From contig NZ_JAHHZO010000002.1 in NCBI RefSeq assembly GCF_018760785.1, positions 62,001 through 126,000 on the forward strand: a stretch of DNA of 64,000 bases, in the 5' to 3' direction. The notes beneath the pieces are model-generated. The model searched no databases. It was given only the letters and a program-made list of their open reading frames with translations, and was not told the origin of the DNA. This document shows, in pieces, positions 8,088-16,735 of the stretch. The translations under genes were made by a program, and so were the position numbers. This DNA comes from Rhizobium sp. CSW-27 (GTDB lineage: Bacteria > Pseudomonadota > Alphaproteobacteria > Rhizobiales > Rhizobiaceae). Each line of letters begins with the position of its first letter. The first letter of the stretch is position 1.

Positions 8088-9287
8088 GTGACGTTGCACA
8101 TACTTTATCTCGCCCATGATCTTTCCGATCCGGCCATCCGCCGGCGCGTGATCATGCTGAAGGCCGGTGGTGCCCGGCTGACGGTGGCCGGATTCCTGCG
8201 CGACGAGAACCGGCTGGCCGATGATGGCGAGATCGACCTGCGGGTGCTGGGCCGCACCGCCGACGGACGGCTGGGCCAGCGGATGGCGGCGGTTGCGCGG
8301 GCGCGCCTGTCGCTTGGGCGCCTGCTCGACGGTGTCCAGCCGCCGGATGTCATCATCGCCCGCAACCTTGAAACGCTGGCGCTTGCGCCGGCCGCCGGTC
8401 GGCTGTTCGGCGGCCATGTGCCACTCGTCTACGAATGCCTCGACATTCACCGCCTGCTGCTTGACCGCGGCCTCAAGGGAAGGCTGCTGCGGGCGGCGGA
8501 AGGCCGCTTCGGTCGCGCTGCGTCCCTGCTCGTCACCAGCTCGCCGGCCTTCGTCGAGAACTATTTCCAGCCGCTCTCGCCTCTGGACCTTCCGGTGCTG
8601 CTGCTCGAGAACAAGGTCCTGGATCTCGACGGGCGGATGGCGCTCGGCGCGCCGGCGCCGAAGATGCCGCCGGCCGGCGCGCCCTGGCGAATCGGCTGGT
8701 TCGGAGCGATCCGCTGCCGCAAGACATGGGACATTCTGAGCCGGCTTGCCGCACGGATGCAGGGCCGCGTCGAGATTGTCATCCGCGGACGCGTTTCGCC
8801 GAGGCAGTTCCCCGATTTTGCCGCCATGGTCGACAAGGCGCCGCATGTGAGCTTCCACGGCACCTATCGCAATCCGGAGGATCTCGCCGCCATCTATCGC
8901 GAGGTTCATTTCGCCTGGGCCATCGATTTCTTCGAGGAAGGGCTGAATTCGGAATGGCTTCTGCCGAACAGGCTTTACGAGGCATCGCTGCACGGCGCGG
9001 TGCCGGTGGCGCTTGCCCGCACCCAGACCGGGCGCTTTCTGGCGGCGCGTGGTCTGGGGCTGTTGCTGGCGGATGCCGATCCGCAGACGCTGGCGGCACA
9101 GCTTTCGGCGTTGTCTGTCGAAACCTACGCCGCGCTTCACGACAATCTGGCCGCTGTCGAACGCCGCCAGTGGATCACGACGCGTCAGGATTGCGAGGCG
9201 CTGGTGCGTCAGCTTGCAATGCTGTCACCGCGGCGGACGACAACCGCCGATCATGCCCTTTCTCACCTCCTGCCGTCGGAAGGTTGA
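8088..9287 (+). CDS. exoL: Succinoglycan glucosyltransferase ExoL
   Basis: A 399-residue GT-B type glycosyltransferase. ILYLAHDLSDPAIRRRV opens the acceptor domain; the C-terminal half has WRIGWFGAIRCRKTWDIL, FHGTYRNPEDLAAIY and EGLNSEWLLPNRLYEA, a donor-binding segment. In S. meliloti ExoL adds the second glucose (beta-1,4). The GTG at 8088 sits 9 nt after AGGAG; an in-frame TTG at 8079 abuts that site and is unlikely. The stop is 4 bp before exoA. Confidence 0.9.
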   Translation: MTLHILYLAHDLSDPAIRRRVIMLKAGGARLTVAGFLRDENRLADDGEIDLRVLGRTADGRLGQRMAAVARARLSLGRLLDGVQPPDVIIARNLETLALAPAAGRLFGGHVPLVYECLDIHRLLLDRGLKGRLLRAAEGRFGRAASLLVTSSPAFVENYFQPLSPLDLPVLLLENKVLDLDGRMALGAPAPKMPPAGAPWRIGWFGAIRCRKTWDILSRLAARMQGRVEIVIRGRVSPRQFPDFAAMVDKAPHVSFHGTYRNPEDLAAIYREVHFAWAIDFFEEGLNSEWLLPNRLYEASLHGAVPVALARTQTGRFLAARGLGLLLADADPQTLAAQLSALSVETYAALHDNLAAVERRQWITTRQDCEALVRQLAMLSPRRTTTADHALSHLLPSEG

Positions 9288-9291
9288 TGCG

Positions 9292-10290
9292 ATGTCGATC
9301 GAAACGCCCGCCGAAATGAAGGTTCTCGTCGTCATTCCCTGCCTCAACGAGGCGGCCCACATCGAGACGCTTGTGCGACAGTTGAGCGCCGGTCGCGGTA
9401 ATCACGACATGCTGATCGTGGTTGCCGATGGCGGCAGCACCGATGGCACGCGGGCCATCGTTCAGGGTCTGTCGGACGAGATCGCCGGTCTCGTCCTGCT
9501 CGACAATCCGCATCGCATCCAGAGCGCCGCGGTCAATCTCGCCGTTCAGCGCCACGGCGAGGGACGTGCCTACCTCATCCGCGTCGATGCGCATGGCGAC
9601 TATCCGGCGGATTACTGCCAGGTGCTGTTGCAGGAAGCCGTCGATACCGGGGCCGATTCCGTGGTGGTCGGCATGAAGACGGTCGGTTTCGGCACTTTTC
9701 AGAAGGCGACGGCCGTGGCGCAGAATTCCAGGCTCGGCAATGGCGGCGCCAGGCATCGTGCCGGTGCCGCCGGTCACTGGATCGAACATGGGCACCATGC
9801 GCTGATGCGGCTGGCGGCCTTCCGCGCCGTCGGCGGCTATGACGAGACCTTCACCCATAACGAGGATGCCGAACTCGACGTGCGGCTGCGCCGCGCGGGC
9901 TTCCGGATCTGGATGACCGGACGCACCTTCATGACCTATTATCCGCGCGCCAAGCCCCTGTCGCTGTTCCGGCAATACATGGGCTATGGCCGGGGGCGCG
10001 CCCGCAACCTGCTGAAGCACGGCATGCGGCCGAAGCTGCGCCAGGCGCTGCCGCTGGCAGTGGTGCCGGTGGCCGTTGGCGCGCTGCTGGCGGTCGTTCA
10101 CTGGGCGGCTGCTCTGCCCCTGCTGGCCTGGGCCGGTCTCTGCCTTGCCTACGGCCTCTGGCTGGCGCTGGCCGAGCGCAATGCCCACGGGCCGCTCGCC
10201 GCCGTCGCCGCCATGATCATGCATTTCGCCTGGTCCGCCGGCTTCTGGCGGGAGGTGCTGGGGTCCCGCTTCCGGAGGGCTGCCGCATGA
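9292..10290 (+). CDS. exoA: Succinoglycan glucosyltransferase ExoA (GT2)
   Basis: A 332-residue GT2 enzyme with VLVVIPCLNEAAHIETLV, VVADGGSTDGTR, a DAH metal-binding segment (RVDAHGDYP), and HNEDAELDVRLRRAGFRIW near the catalytic base. Two C-terminal hydrophobic segments (about residues 255-310) anchor it. In S. meliloti ExoA adds the first glucose (beta-1,3) to the lipid-linked galactose. The ATG at 9292 follows GGAAGG at 8-nt spacing. The stop overlaps the exoM start (ATGA). Confidence 0.92.
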   Translation: MSIETPAEMKVLVVIPCLNEAAHIETLVRQLSAGRGNHDMLIVVADGGSTDGTRAIVQGLSDEIAGLVLLDNPHRIQSAAVNLAVQRHGEGRAYLIRVDAHGDYPADYCQVLLQEAVDTGADSVVVGMKTVGFGTFQKATAVAQNSRLGNGGARHRAGAAGHWIEHGHHALMRLAAFRAVGGYDETFTHNEDAELDVRLRRAGFRIWMTGRTFMTYYPRAKPLSLFRQYMGYGRGRARNLLKHGMRPKLRQALPLAVVPVAVGALLAVVHWAAALPLLAWAGLCLAYGLWLALAERNAHGPLAAVAAMIMHFAWSAGFWREVLGSRFRRAAA

Positions 10291-11222
10291 CATCCTGGCG
10301 CGACCAGTCCCTCGTTCATGTGGATATCGGCATCTGCACCTTCCGCCGGCCCGAGCTGGAGGCGACCCTGCTGTCGCTGTTTTCGCTGGTGGTGCCGGCC
10401 GGCACGCGCCTGCGCCTGATTGTCGCCGACAATGATGCGGTGCCGAGCGCGAAGTCGCGTGTCGAAGGCCTGCTGCCGCGTTCCCCCTTCGAGATCCTCT
10501 ATGTGCATTGCCCGAAGTCGAACATATCGATCGCCCGCAATGCCTGCCTTGCCGCAAGCCAGGCGGATTATCTCGCCTTCATTGATGATGACGAGACCGC
10601 CTCGCCGGAATGGCTGTCCGAACTGCTGACGACGGCGCTGTCCACCGCGGCCGATGCGGTGCTGGGGCCTGTCGATGCCATCTATGCGCAAAGCGCGCCG
10701 GCCTGGATGAAGAGCGGCGACTTTCATTCCACCCGGCCCGTCTGGGTGGGGAAGACCATCCGCACCGGCTATACCTGCAATGCGCTGATCGACCTGCGCA
10801 GCCCGCGCGTCAAGGGACGGCGCTTCGATCTGTCCCTCGGCCAGAGCGGTGGCGAGGATACGCAGTTCTTTTCCGCCCTCACTGCCGAGGGCGGCTCCAT
10901 TGCCTTTGCCGAGAAAGCCCTTCTGCATGAGCCCGTGCCGGAAAAGCGGGCGCGCTTCGGCTGGCTGGCAAAGCGTCGCTTCCGCTCCGGCCAGACGCAT
11001 GGCCGCATTCTCGGTGCCCGCAGATCCCTGCCGGACCGGCTGGTGCAGGCGGCAATTGCCACCGCCAAGGCGGGCTTCTGCGGTCTTGCCGCGCTCGGAT
11101 CGCTCTTTTCGCCTGTTGCCCGCAACCGTTACGCCCTGCGCGGCGCCCTGCATCTGGGGGCGGTCAGCGGCGTGCTAGGCCTGCGCGAAATCCGCCAGTA
11201 TGGACAGATGGAGGCCGCATGA
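10287..11222 (+). CDS. exoM: Succinoglycan glucosyltransferase ExoM (GT2)
   Basis: A 311-residue GT2 protein. VDIGICTFRRPELEATLLSL opens the fold, SNISIARNACLA and IDDDE (the DXD-type metal site) follow, and GQSGGEDTQFF carries the acceptor-side acidic cluster. In S. meliloti ExoM adds the third glucose (beta-1,4). Start and stop overlap exoA and exoO by 4 nt each (ATGA), indicating translational coupling. Confidence 0.93.
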   Translation: MTSWRDQSLVHVDIGICTFRRPELEATLLSLFSLVVPAGTRLRLIVADNDAVPSAKSRVEGLLPRSPFEILYVHCPKSNISIARNACLAASQADYLAFIDDDETASPEWLSELLTTALSTAADAVLGPVDAIYAQSAPAWMKSGDFHSTRPVWVGKTIRTGYTCNALIDLRSPRVKGRRFDLSLGQSGGEDTQFFSALTAEGGSIAFAEKALLHEPVPEKRARFGWLAKRRFRSGQTHGRILGARRSLPDRLVQAAIATAKAGFCGLAALGSLFSPVARNRYALRGALHLGAVSGVLGLREIRQYGQMEAA

Positions 11223-12184
11223 ACGAGGCGCCCGTGCCGGATGTGAGCTTCGTGATCGCCGCCTACAATGCGCGCGAAACAATCGGCCGCGCCATCGACA
11301 GCGCGCTCGCGCAGACCGGCGTGTCGCTGGAAGTGGTCGTGGTGGATGATTGTTCCACCGACGGCACGGCGGAACTGGTGCGCTATTTCGGCGATGCCCG
11401 CGTGCGGCTGATCGAGATGGACAGGAATGGCGGGCCGGGGGCGGCGCGCAATGCCGGCATCGAGGCGGCGCTCGGCCGCTGGATCGCCGTGCTGGATTCC
11501 GATGACGAGGTGCGTCCGGATCGCTCCGCCGCGATGATTGCCACCGCAGGGCGGCTCGGGGCTGAGATCGTTGTCGACAATCTGGAGGTCGCAAGGCCGG
11601 GCGAGGCGGCGGTCACCATGTTCTCCGGCGCCGAACTCAGGCGGCGTCCGCTGCTGACGCTTGCGGATTTCATCGGCTCCAACGTGATTTTCCGCTCCAC
11701 CTTCAACTTCGGCTACATGAAGCCGATGTTTTTGCGCGCTTTCCTGAACGACAAGGGGCTGCGCTTCGACCCCGGCCTGCGCATCGGGGAGGATTATCTG
11801 CTGCTGGCTTCGGCACTCGCCTCGGGCGGTCGCTGCGCGGTGGAGCCGGGCGTCGGCTATGTCTATCATATTCGCGAGGGCTCGATCTCCCGCGTGCTGG
11901 AACCCCGGCATGTGGAGGCGATGATCGAGGCGGATCGCGGCTTCATCCGGCGCTTTGCCCTCGACCCGCAGGCGCGTCAGGCCCAGCGCCGCCGCACCCG
12001 CAGCCTGATCGAGGCAAGGGTCTTCCTGGCTCTCGTCGAGCAGATCAAGCAGCGATCGCTCGCCGGCTGCCTTCGGCTTGCCATTGCCCATCCGGCAGCC
12101 CTGCGCCATCTCCGAATGCCGATCGAGGCGCGTTTGCGCCGCCTCTTCGTTTCCACCGCGCGTCCTGCCAAGGCGTCGTTCTGA
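11219..12184 (+). CDS. exoO: Succinoglycan glucosyltransferase ExoO (GT2)
   Basis: A 321-residue GT2 enzyme: VSFVIAAYNARETIGRAI, VVVVDDCSTDGTAEL, NGGPGAARNAGIEA, DSDDE, and IGEDYLLLASALA. In S. meliloti ExoO adds the fourth glucose, the first beta-1,6 linkage that begins the side chain. Its start overlaps exoM. It resembles ExoU more than the other exo GT2 proteins, fitting their shared beta-1,6 chemistry. In S. meliloti exoN lies between exoO and exoP; here exoP follows after 39 bp and exoN is absent. Confidence 0.92.
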   Translation: MNEAPVPDVSFVIAAYNARETIGRAIDSALAQTGVSLEVVVVDDCSTDGTAELVRYFGDARVRLIEMDRNGGPGAARNAGIEAALGRWIAVLDSDDEVRPDRSAAMIATAGRLGAEIVVDNLEVARPGEAAVTMFSGAELRRRPLLTLADFIGSNVIFRSTFNFGYMKPMFLRAFLNDKGLRFDPGLRIGEDYLLLASALASGGRCAVEPGVGYVYHIREGSISRVLEPRHVEAMIEADRGFIRRFALDPQARQAQRRRTRSLIEARVFLALVEQIKQRSLAGCLRLAIAHPAALRHLRMPIEARLRRLFVSTARPAKASF

Positions 12185-12223
12185 CAATCCCCTCGGATCG
12201 AGGGACGTTAAGGGATCTCCACG

Positions 12224-14572
12224 ATGGATCATGTCAATCTCCGCTCGGCGACCTTTCCGGCAGCAAACCGGGACCAGGATTCCTTCATAGACCTGGACCG
12301 GCTGTGGACCTCGCTGATGCGCCATGTGCGGCTGATCATCATCTGCGTGGTGGCTGCCATGGCGCTGGGCGGGCTCTATCTGCTGCTGACGCCGCCCACC
12401 TACACGGCGATGACGCAGATCCTGATCGACGAGAACCTGTCGCGCTATGCCGATCAGGAGGAGACCAGCCAGTCGGCGCAGCAGACCGACAACCGCATGT
12501 CGAGCGCGGTCGAGATCCTGAAGTCGAAGGTGCTGGCGCTGCGGGTGGTGGATGATCTCAACCTCGCCGACAACCAGCTGTTTCTCGATCCGCCCCAGTC
12601 GCCGATCGCACTGGCCAAGGCAAGCGTGAAGAGCGTTGTGGGCCTGCTGACCCCGGCCGATGCGCCGGTTTCGGAAGATGCGGCGCGCAATGGCCGGCGG
12701 GAAAAGGCTGCCGCCATCCTGCAGGATTCCCTCGATGTCAATCGCGTCGGTCGCAGTTCCGTCATCGCCATTGCCGTTCAGTCGCCGGAACCGCTGCTCT
12801 CGGCGCGTCTCGCCAAGTCCTATGCCGCCGCCTACCTCTCCGAACAGCTCAGCGCCAATTTCGAGGCGACCGAGCGTGCGTCGAGCTGGCTGCAGGAGCG
12901 GTTGAACGATCTCAACAAGCGATCGCAGGAAGCGGCGCTTGCGGTGGAGCAGTACAAGATCAAGCATGGCCTGATCTCGCCGCGCGGCGAGCTTCTGTCC
13001 TCGCAGCAGCTTTCCGACCTAACGAGCCAGTTGATCGTGGCGCAGGCGGATGCCGCAACGGCCGAGGCCCGTTACAACCAATACAAGGCGATCGTCGATC
13101 AGGGGCCGCAGGCGGCGGTCAACAATGCGCTGGTCTCCTCTACCGAAACCGACAATTCGGTGATCAAGGACCTGCGCCGCCGCTATCAGGCGACGCAGGA
13201 GCGTGAGCGGGCCGTCGTGGAGCAGTTCGGTGCCGATCATCCGCAGGCCAAGCTTCTGGCGGGCCAGAAGAATGATCTCGCCCAGCAGATCTTCCGCGAA
13301 CTGCAGCAGATGACATCGGGCTTCCGCAACGATTACGAGGTGGCAAGCTCGCGGGAGAAGTCGCTGCGCGACAGCATCGATCACGTTGCCGGCAACAATT
13401 CGCAGGCCAATGTCTCGCTGGTCGAGCTGCGGGAACTGGAACAGAAGGCCAATTCGCTGAAGGCCACATACCAGACCTATCTCGACCGGTTCGAACAGGC
13501 AACGCAGCAGCAGTCCTTCCCGATTGCCAAGGCGCGCGTGATTTCCGAGGCGGGTGTGCCGACGGCGCCTTCCAGCCCGAAGAAGACCATGACCATGGCG
13601 CTCTCCATCGTGCTCGGCCTGTTCGTCGGCGGCGGCGTCGCGACGCTGCTGGAGCTGAAGGAACGCTCCTTCCGCCTGGGCCAGGATGTGCGTGCCCGTC
13701 TCGGCATGCGTTTCCTCGGCTATCTGCCGCTGGTGCGCTCCGCGGCCGCCGAGGCCGCAGCGCGCACCAGGAAGAAGGGGGCGGCTGCTGCGGAGACGGC
13801 CGATGCCGGTTACGACGAGGCAGGCGAGGCAGAGCGCTTCGCCCGCAGGCTGACACGCGTTGCGGCGGAACATCCCCGCTCGGCCTTCGCCGAGACGCTG
13901 CGCAATGCCAAGCTCGCCTGCGACGTCGCGCTACCCAACCGCGAGTGCCGGGTGATCGCCGTGGTCTCGGCCCTGTCGGGGGAGGGGAAGTCCACCGTTG
14001 CGGCCAATCTCGCGATCATGCTGGGGGCAATGAACAAGCGCACGCTGCTTCTGGATGCCGACCCGACCCAGGGCGGGTCCAGCTCCGTTCTCGGCGCCGA
14101 GGCGCCGCACGGGCTCCTGGAAGTGCTGCGCGGCGAAGCGCCCTGGACGAGCGCCATCAGCCTTGACGCCAAGGCGAAGCTTGCCGTCCTGCCGGTCGCT
14201 TCGCGCAGCCACATGCAGCCGCATACCAGCGAACTTCTCGCCTCCGCCGATATGGGCCGGCTGATGGAAACCATCAGCACTCGCTTCGAATACATCGTGG
14301 TCGATCTGGCGCCGCTGGTGCCGACCATCGATGCCAAGGCCTTCGCCCCCTATGTGGATGCCTATGTTTTCGTTGCCGAATGGGGGCAGACGCCGGTCAA
14401 GCTGGTGCAGGGGCTGATGGAGGCCGAACCCGGCATGGCCTCGAAGACGGTCGGCGTCATCCTCAACAAGACCGACATGGACGAGCTGCCGCGCTATTCC
14501 GATCCCGGCGCGCCGGAGCGTTTCCGCGCCCGCGGCATGGCCTATCATCCAGACGAACCGGTTACACTGTAG
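12224..14572 (+). CDS. exoP: Succinoglycan chain-length/polymerisation protein ExoP (Wzz-BY kinase)
   Basis: A 782-residue fusion of a Wzz chain-length domain and a bacterial tyrosine kinase. Membrane segments lie at about residues 35-55 and 456-476 and flank a long periplasmic coiled-coil region. The cytosolic domain has Walker A (SGEGKST, about 582-592), Walker A-prime (LLLDADPTQGG, about 609) and a Walker B-like strand (YIVVDLAPLV, about 695). ExoP acts with ExoQ and ExoT in polymerisation and export in S. meliloti. The C terminus has few tyrosines (in PRYSD and MAYHP), so autophosphorylation sites are limited. It is the last gene of the exoH operon. Confidence 0.95.
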   Translation: MDHVNLRSATFPAANRDQDSFIDLDRLWTSLMRHVRLIIICVVAAMALGGLYLLLTPPTYTAMTQILIDENLSRYADQEETSQSAQQTDNRMSSAVEILKSKVLALRVVDDLNLADNQLFLDPPQSPIALAKASVKSVVGLLTPADAPVSEDAARNGRREKAAAILQDSLDVNRVGRSSVIAIAVQSPEPLLSARLAKSYAAAYLSEQLSANFEATERASSWLQERLNDLNKRSQEAALAVEQYKIKHGLISPRGELLSSQQLSDLTSQLIVAQADAATAEARYNQYKAIVDQGPQAAVNNALVSSTETDNSVIKDLRRRYQATQERERAVVEQFGADHPQAKLLAGQKNDLAQQIFRELQQMTSGFRNDYEVASSREKSLRDSIDHVAGNNSQANVSLVELRELEQKANSLKATYQTYLDRFEQATQQQSFPIAKARVISEAGVPTAPSSPKKTMTMALSIVLGLFVGGGVATLLELKERSFRLGQDVRARLGMRFLGYLPLVRSAAAEAAARTRKKGAAAAETADAGYDEAGEAERFARRLTRVAAEHPRSAFAETLRNAKLACDVALPNRECRVIAVVSALSGEGKSTVAANLAIMLGAMNKRTLLLDADPTQGGSSSVLGAEAPHGLLEVLRGEAPWTSAISLDAKAKLAVLPVASRSHMQPHTSELLASADMGRLMETISTRFEYIVVDLAPLVPTIDAKAFAPYVDAYVFVAEWGQTPVKLVQGLMEAEPGMASKTVGVILNKTDMDELPRYSDPGAPERFRARGMAYHPDEPVTL

Positions 14573-14654
14573 CCCCCCGTCGGCGGGTCTTCCTGTGCCG
14601 GTCACGCGCCTCTGCCGTCCACGGACGCCTGTCGTGTGGGGGCTTCCGCCACGC

Positions 14655-14831
14655 TCAGGGCGTGGAGGCGACCGAGCCGTAGATCACGATGAAGAGATAC
14701 ATGCTGAAGGCGGCGAGCGCGAAGAGGATGAAGAAGGTGACGATGCCGCGTCCACCGCGCTGCTTGCGTCGGCGCGCCGCCGGGCTGTCTTCCGGGCTCG
14801 CAATGGGGTCGTTTTCTGGGTCCTTGAGCAT
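14655..14831 (-). CDS. 58-residue single-pass membrane protein after SURF1, unknown
   Basis: A short frame with a hydrophilic, proline- and arginine-rich N terminus (MLKDPENDPI to about residue 28), one strong membrane segment (IVTFFILFALAAFSMYLFIV, residues 30-49) and a short tail ending STP. The start at 14831 has AGGAAAGG upstream. It follows the SURF1 gene by 96 bp in the same orientation, at the end of the cyo operon. Predicted topology is N-in with a positive flank. No family is recognised; the position suggests an accessory or assembly factor of the quinol oxidase, which is an inference. Confidence 0.65.
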   Translation of the reverse strand: MLKDPENDPIASPEDSPAARRRKQRGGRGIVTFFILFALAAFSMYLFIVIYGSVASTP

Positions 14832-14927
14832 CGTGCCTGCCTTTCCTGTCGAGATCCTAACGGAAAGCGGAGGGTCAGGTTCCCTCTGACGCGCCGGGCC
14901 GTCGCGGGGGCGGCGCGGGCCGACGGT

Positions 14928-15659
14928 TCAGGCCCTGCGGCGCTGGCGAAGCAGATAGACCACCGCGCCGGCCGACATCGCGGCAAGCGTGTACCAGGTG
15001 ATCGCATAGACCAGGTGGCTGTTGCGGAAGGCGATGACGGTGAGGCCGCCGACTGGATAGCCACCCTCGTTCGGCGTCTTGTCCGCGTCGATGAAATAGG
15101 GGGCCACATCGGAGAGGCCGCGCGCTGCGGCGATTGCCGCGACGTCGCGGGAATACCAGCGATTGCCGGAGGGATCGTTGGCGCGCAGGAAGGCGCCGCC
15201 TGGTTCGCTGAGCCGCAACAGTCCGTTGAGTGTGGTTTCGCCGGCGGTCTGACCGGCGGCACGGCTTGCCGGATCGCGCCGTTCTGCCGGAACGAAGCCG
15301 CGATTGATCAGGATGGTGCCGCGATCGGCGGTCTTCAGCGGGGTCAGCACCCAGAAGCCGGGGCCGAGCTCGGTGACGGCCTGCACCAGCGTTTCACGGT
15401 CGTTGAGGAAGGTACCGGTGGCGGTGACGTGGCGATATTCGTCGCTGGTCGCCGTGATGCGCGGCCAGTCGGCGGGAGTGGGGGCCGAAACGGCTTCGGC
15501 ATGCACGCGGGCATCGACGCGGGCGATCAGGTCGAGCTTCCAGAACAGGCGCTGCACCTGCCAGGTGCCAAGCGAAAGAAAGACGAGAACGAGGCCTGCC
15601 ATCACGAGGGCAAAGGCCGTGTGGCGCTTTGCGGGAGTGGGGCGGACCTCGTTCGTCAT
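14928..15659 (-). CDS. SURF1-family oxidase assembly protein
   Basis: A 243-residue SURF1 homologue with the typical layout: N-terminal membrane segment (FALVMAGLVLVFLSLGTWQ), periplasmic domain containing YRHVTATGTF and FWVLTPL...ILINRGFVP, and a C-terminal membrane segment after SHLVYAITWYTLA. SURF1 proteins help insert heme into heme-copper oxidases. I chose the ATG at 15659 (MTNEVRPTP) because AAGGA lies about 10 nt upstream; an ATG at 15668 is too close to it. Its place after cyoD links it to the bo-type oxidase. No heme O synthase (cyoE) is in the operon. Confidence 0.92.
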   Translation of the reverse strand: MTNEVRPTPAKRHTAFALVMAGLVLVFLSLGTWQVQRLFWKLDLIARVDARVHAEAVSAPTPADWPRITATSDEYRHVTATGTFLNDRETLVQAVTELGPGFWVLTPLKTADRGTILINRGFVPAERRDPASRAAGQTAGETTLNGLLRLSEPGGAFLRANDPSGNRWYSRDVAAIAAARGLSDVAPYFIDADKTPNEGGYPVGGLTVIAFRNSHLVYAITWYTLAAMSAGAVVYLLRQRRRA

Positions 15660-15705
15660 GTCTTTCATCCTTGAGGGGCGCCCGAACCGGCCGCCCGTCC
15701 TGCCG

Positions 15706-16113
15706 TCAGGGCATGTTCTTCATCATTTCCGGGTTCAGCGGCATCATGTTGGTGTTCAGATGATGCATGACCCAGAGCGAGCCGGACAGTGCAATGACCA
15801 CGATGATGATGGTGAAGATCAGCGCCAGCATCGTCCAGCCGCCTTCCGACTTGGTGTTCATGTGCAGGAAGTAGATCATGTGGACCACGATCTGCACCAC
15901 GCCGAGCACCATGATCAGCCCTGCCGTCAGCGCCTTGCTGTCCAGCACGTCGCCCATCACCAGCCAGAAGGGAATGGCAGTCAGGATGACCGACAGGATA
16001 AAGCCGGTCATGTAGCTCTTGAACGTCCCATGGGCGGCCTCGTGACCGTGGCTGTGCCCGTGATGCGTGTTGTGGGCGCTTTCCTGCGCCGGTGCGTGGG
16101 GGTGCGAACTCAT
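15706..16113 (-). CDS. cyoD: Cytochrome o ubiquinol oxidase subunit IV
   Basis: A 135-residue membrane protein with three hydrophobic segments and a histidine-rich N terminus (residues 2-26, [15 protein letters not shown]). [20 protein letters not shown] and [17 protein letters not shown] are typical of CyoD. Its ATG at 16113 overlaps the cyoC stop (ATGA). The histidine-rich leader could bind a metal, which is only a suggestion. CyoD assists assembly of the copper site in the bo3 enzyme. Confidence 0.95.
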   Translation of the reverse strand: MSSHPHAPAQESAHNTHHGHSHGHEAAHGTFKSYMTGFILSVILTAIPFWLVMGDVLDSKALTAGLIMVLGVVQIVVHMIYFLHMNTKSEGGWTMLALIFTIIIVVIALSGSLWVMHHLNTNMMPLNPEMMKNMP

Positions 16114-16730
16114 CCGAGCACTCCGATCAGGTAAACGAGGGAGAAGACGCCGATCCAGACCACGTCGAGGAAGTGCCAGAACATCGACAGGCACATCAGC
16201 CGGCGGCGGTTGGCCTCGATCAGCCCGTGCTGCATGACCTGCACCATCAGCGTGACGAGCCAGATGCAGCCGAAGGTGACGTGCAGCCCGTGCGTGCCGA
16301 CCAGCGTGAAGAAGGCCGACAGGAAGGCGGAACGCTGCGGGCCTGCACCTTCATGGATCAGGTGGTGGAACTCGTAGAGTTCGATCCCGAGGAAGGCGAG
16401 GCCGAACATGAGCGTCAGCACCAGCCAGCCCAGCGTGCCGCCCTTGTCGCCCTTTTCCATCCGCAGCATGGCAAAGCCATAGGTGATGGAGGAGAACAGC
16501 AGCATCGCGGTGTTGATCGCCACGAGCTGAAGGTCGAACAGGTCGGCCGGCGAGGGGCCGGCCGCATAGTTGCGGCCGAGCACGGCATAGGTGGCGAAGA
16601 GGACCGCGAACATCAGGCAGTCGCTCATCAGGTAGATCCAGAAGCCCAGCATGGTGCTGTTTTCCGGATGATGGTCTTCCGTCAGGTAGAAGGTCGGCTT
16701 CTCGGCCGAAACGGCTTGGGTTTCACTCAT
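16110..16730 (-). CDS. cyoC: Cytochrome o ubiquinol oxidase subunit III
   Basis: A 206-residue heme-copper oxidase subunit III with five membrane segments. It contains [18 protein letters not shown] near the N terminus and [13 protein letters not shown] and [13 protein letters not shown] at the C terminus, standard subunit III landmarks. The ATG at 16730 (MSETQAV) follows the cyoB stop by 5 bp. The gene lies between cyoB and cyoD and overlaps the latter. Confidence 0.96.
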   Translation of the reverse strand: MSETQAVSAEKPTFYLTEDHHPENSTMLGFWIYLMSDCLMFAVLFATYAVLGRNYAAGPSPADLFDLQLVAINTAMLLFSSITYGFAMLRMEKGDKGGTLGWLVLTLMFGLAFLGIELYEFHHLIHEGAGPQRSAFLSAFFTLVGTHGLHVTFGCIWLVTLMVQVMQHGLIEANRRRLMCLSMFWHFLDVVWIGVFSLVYLIGVLG

Positions 16731-16735
16731 GTTGG

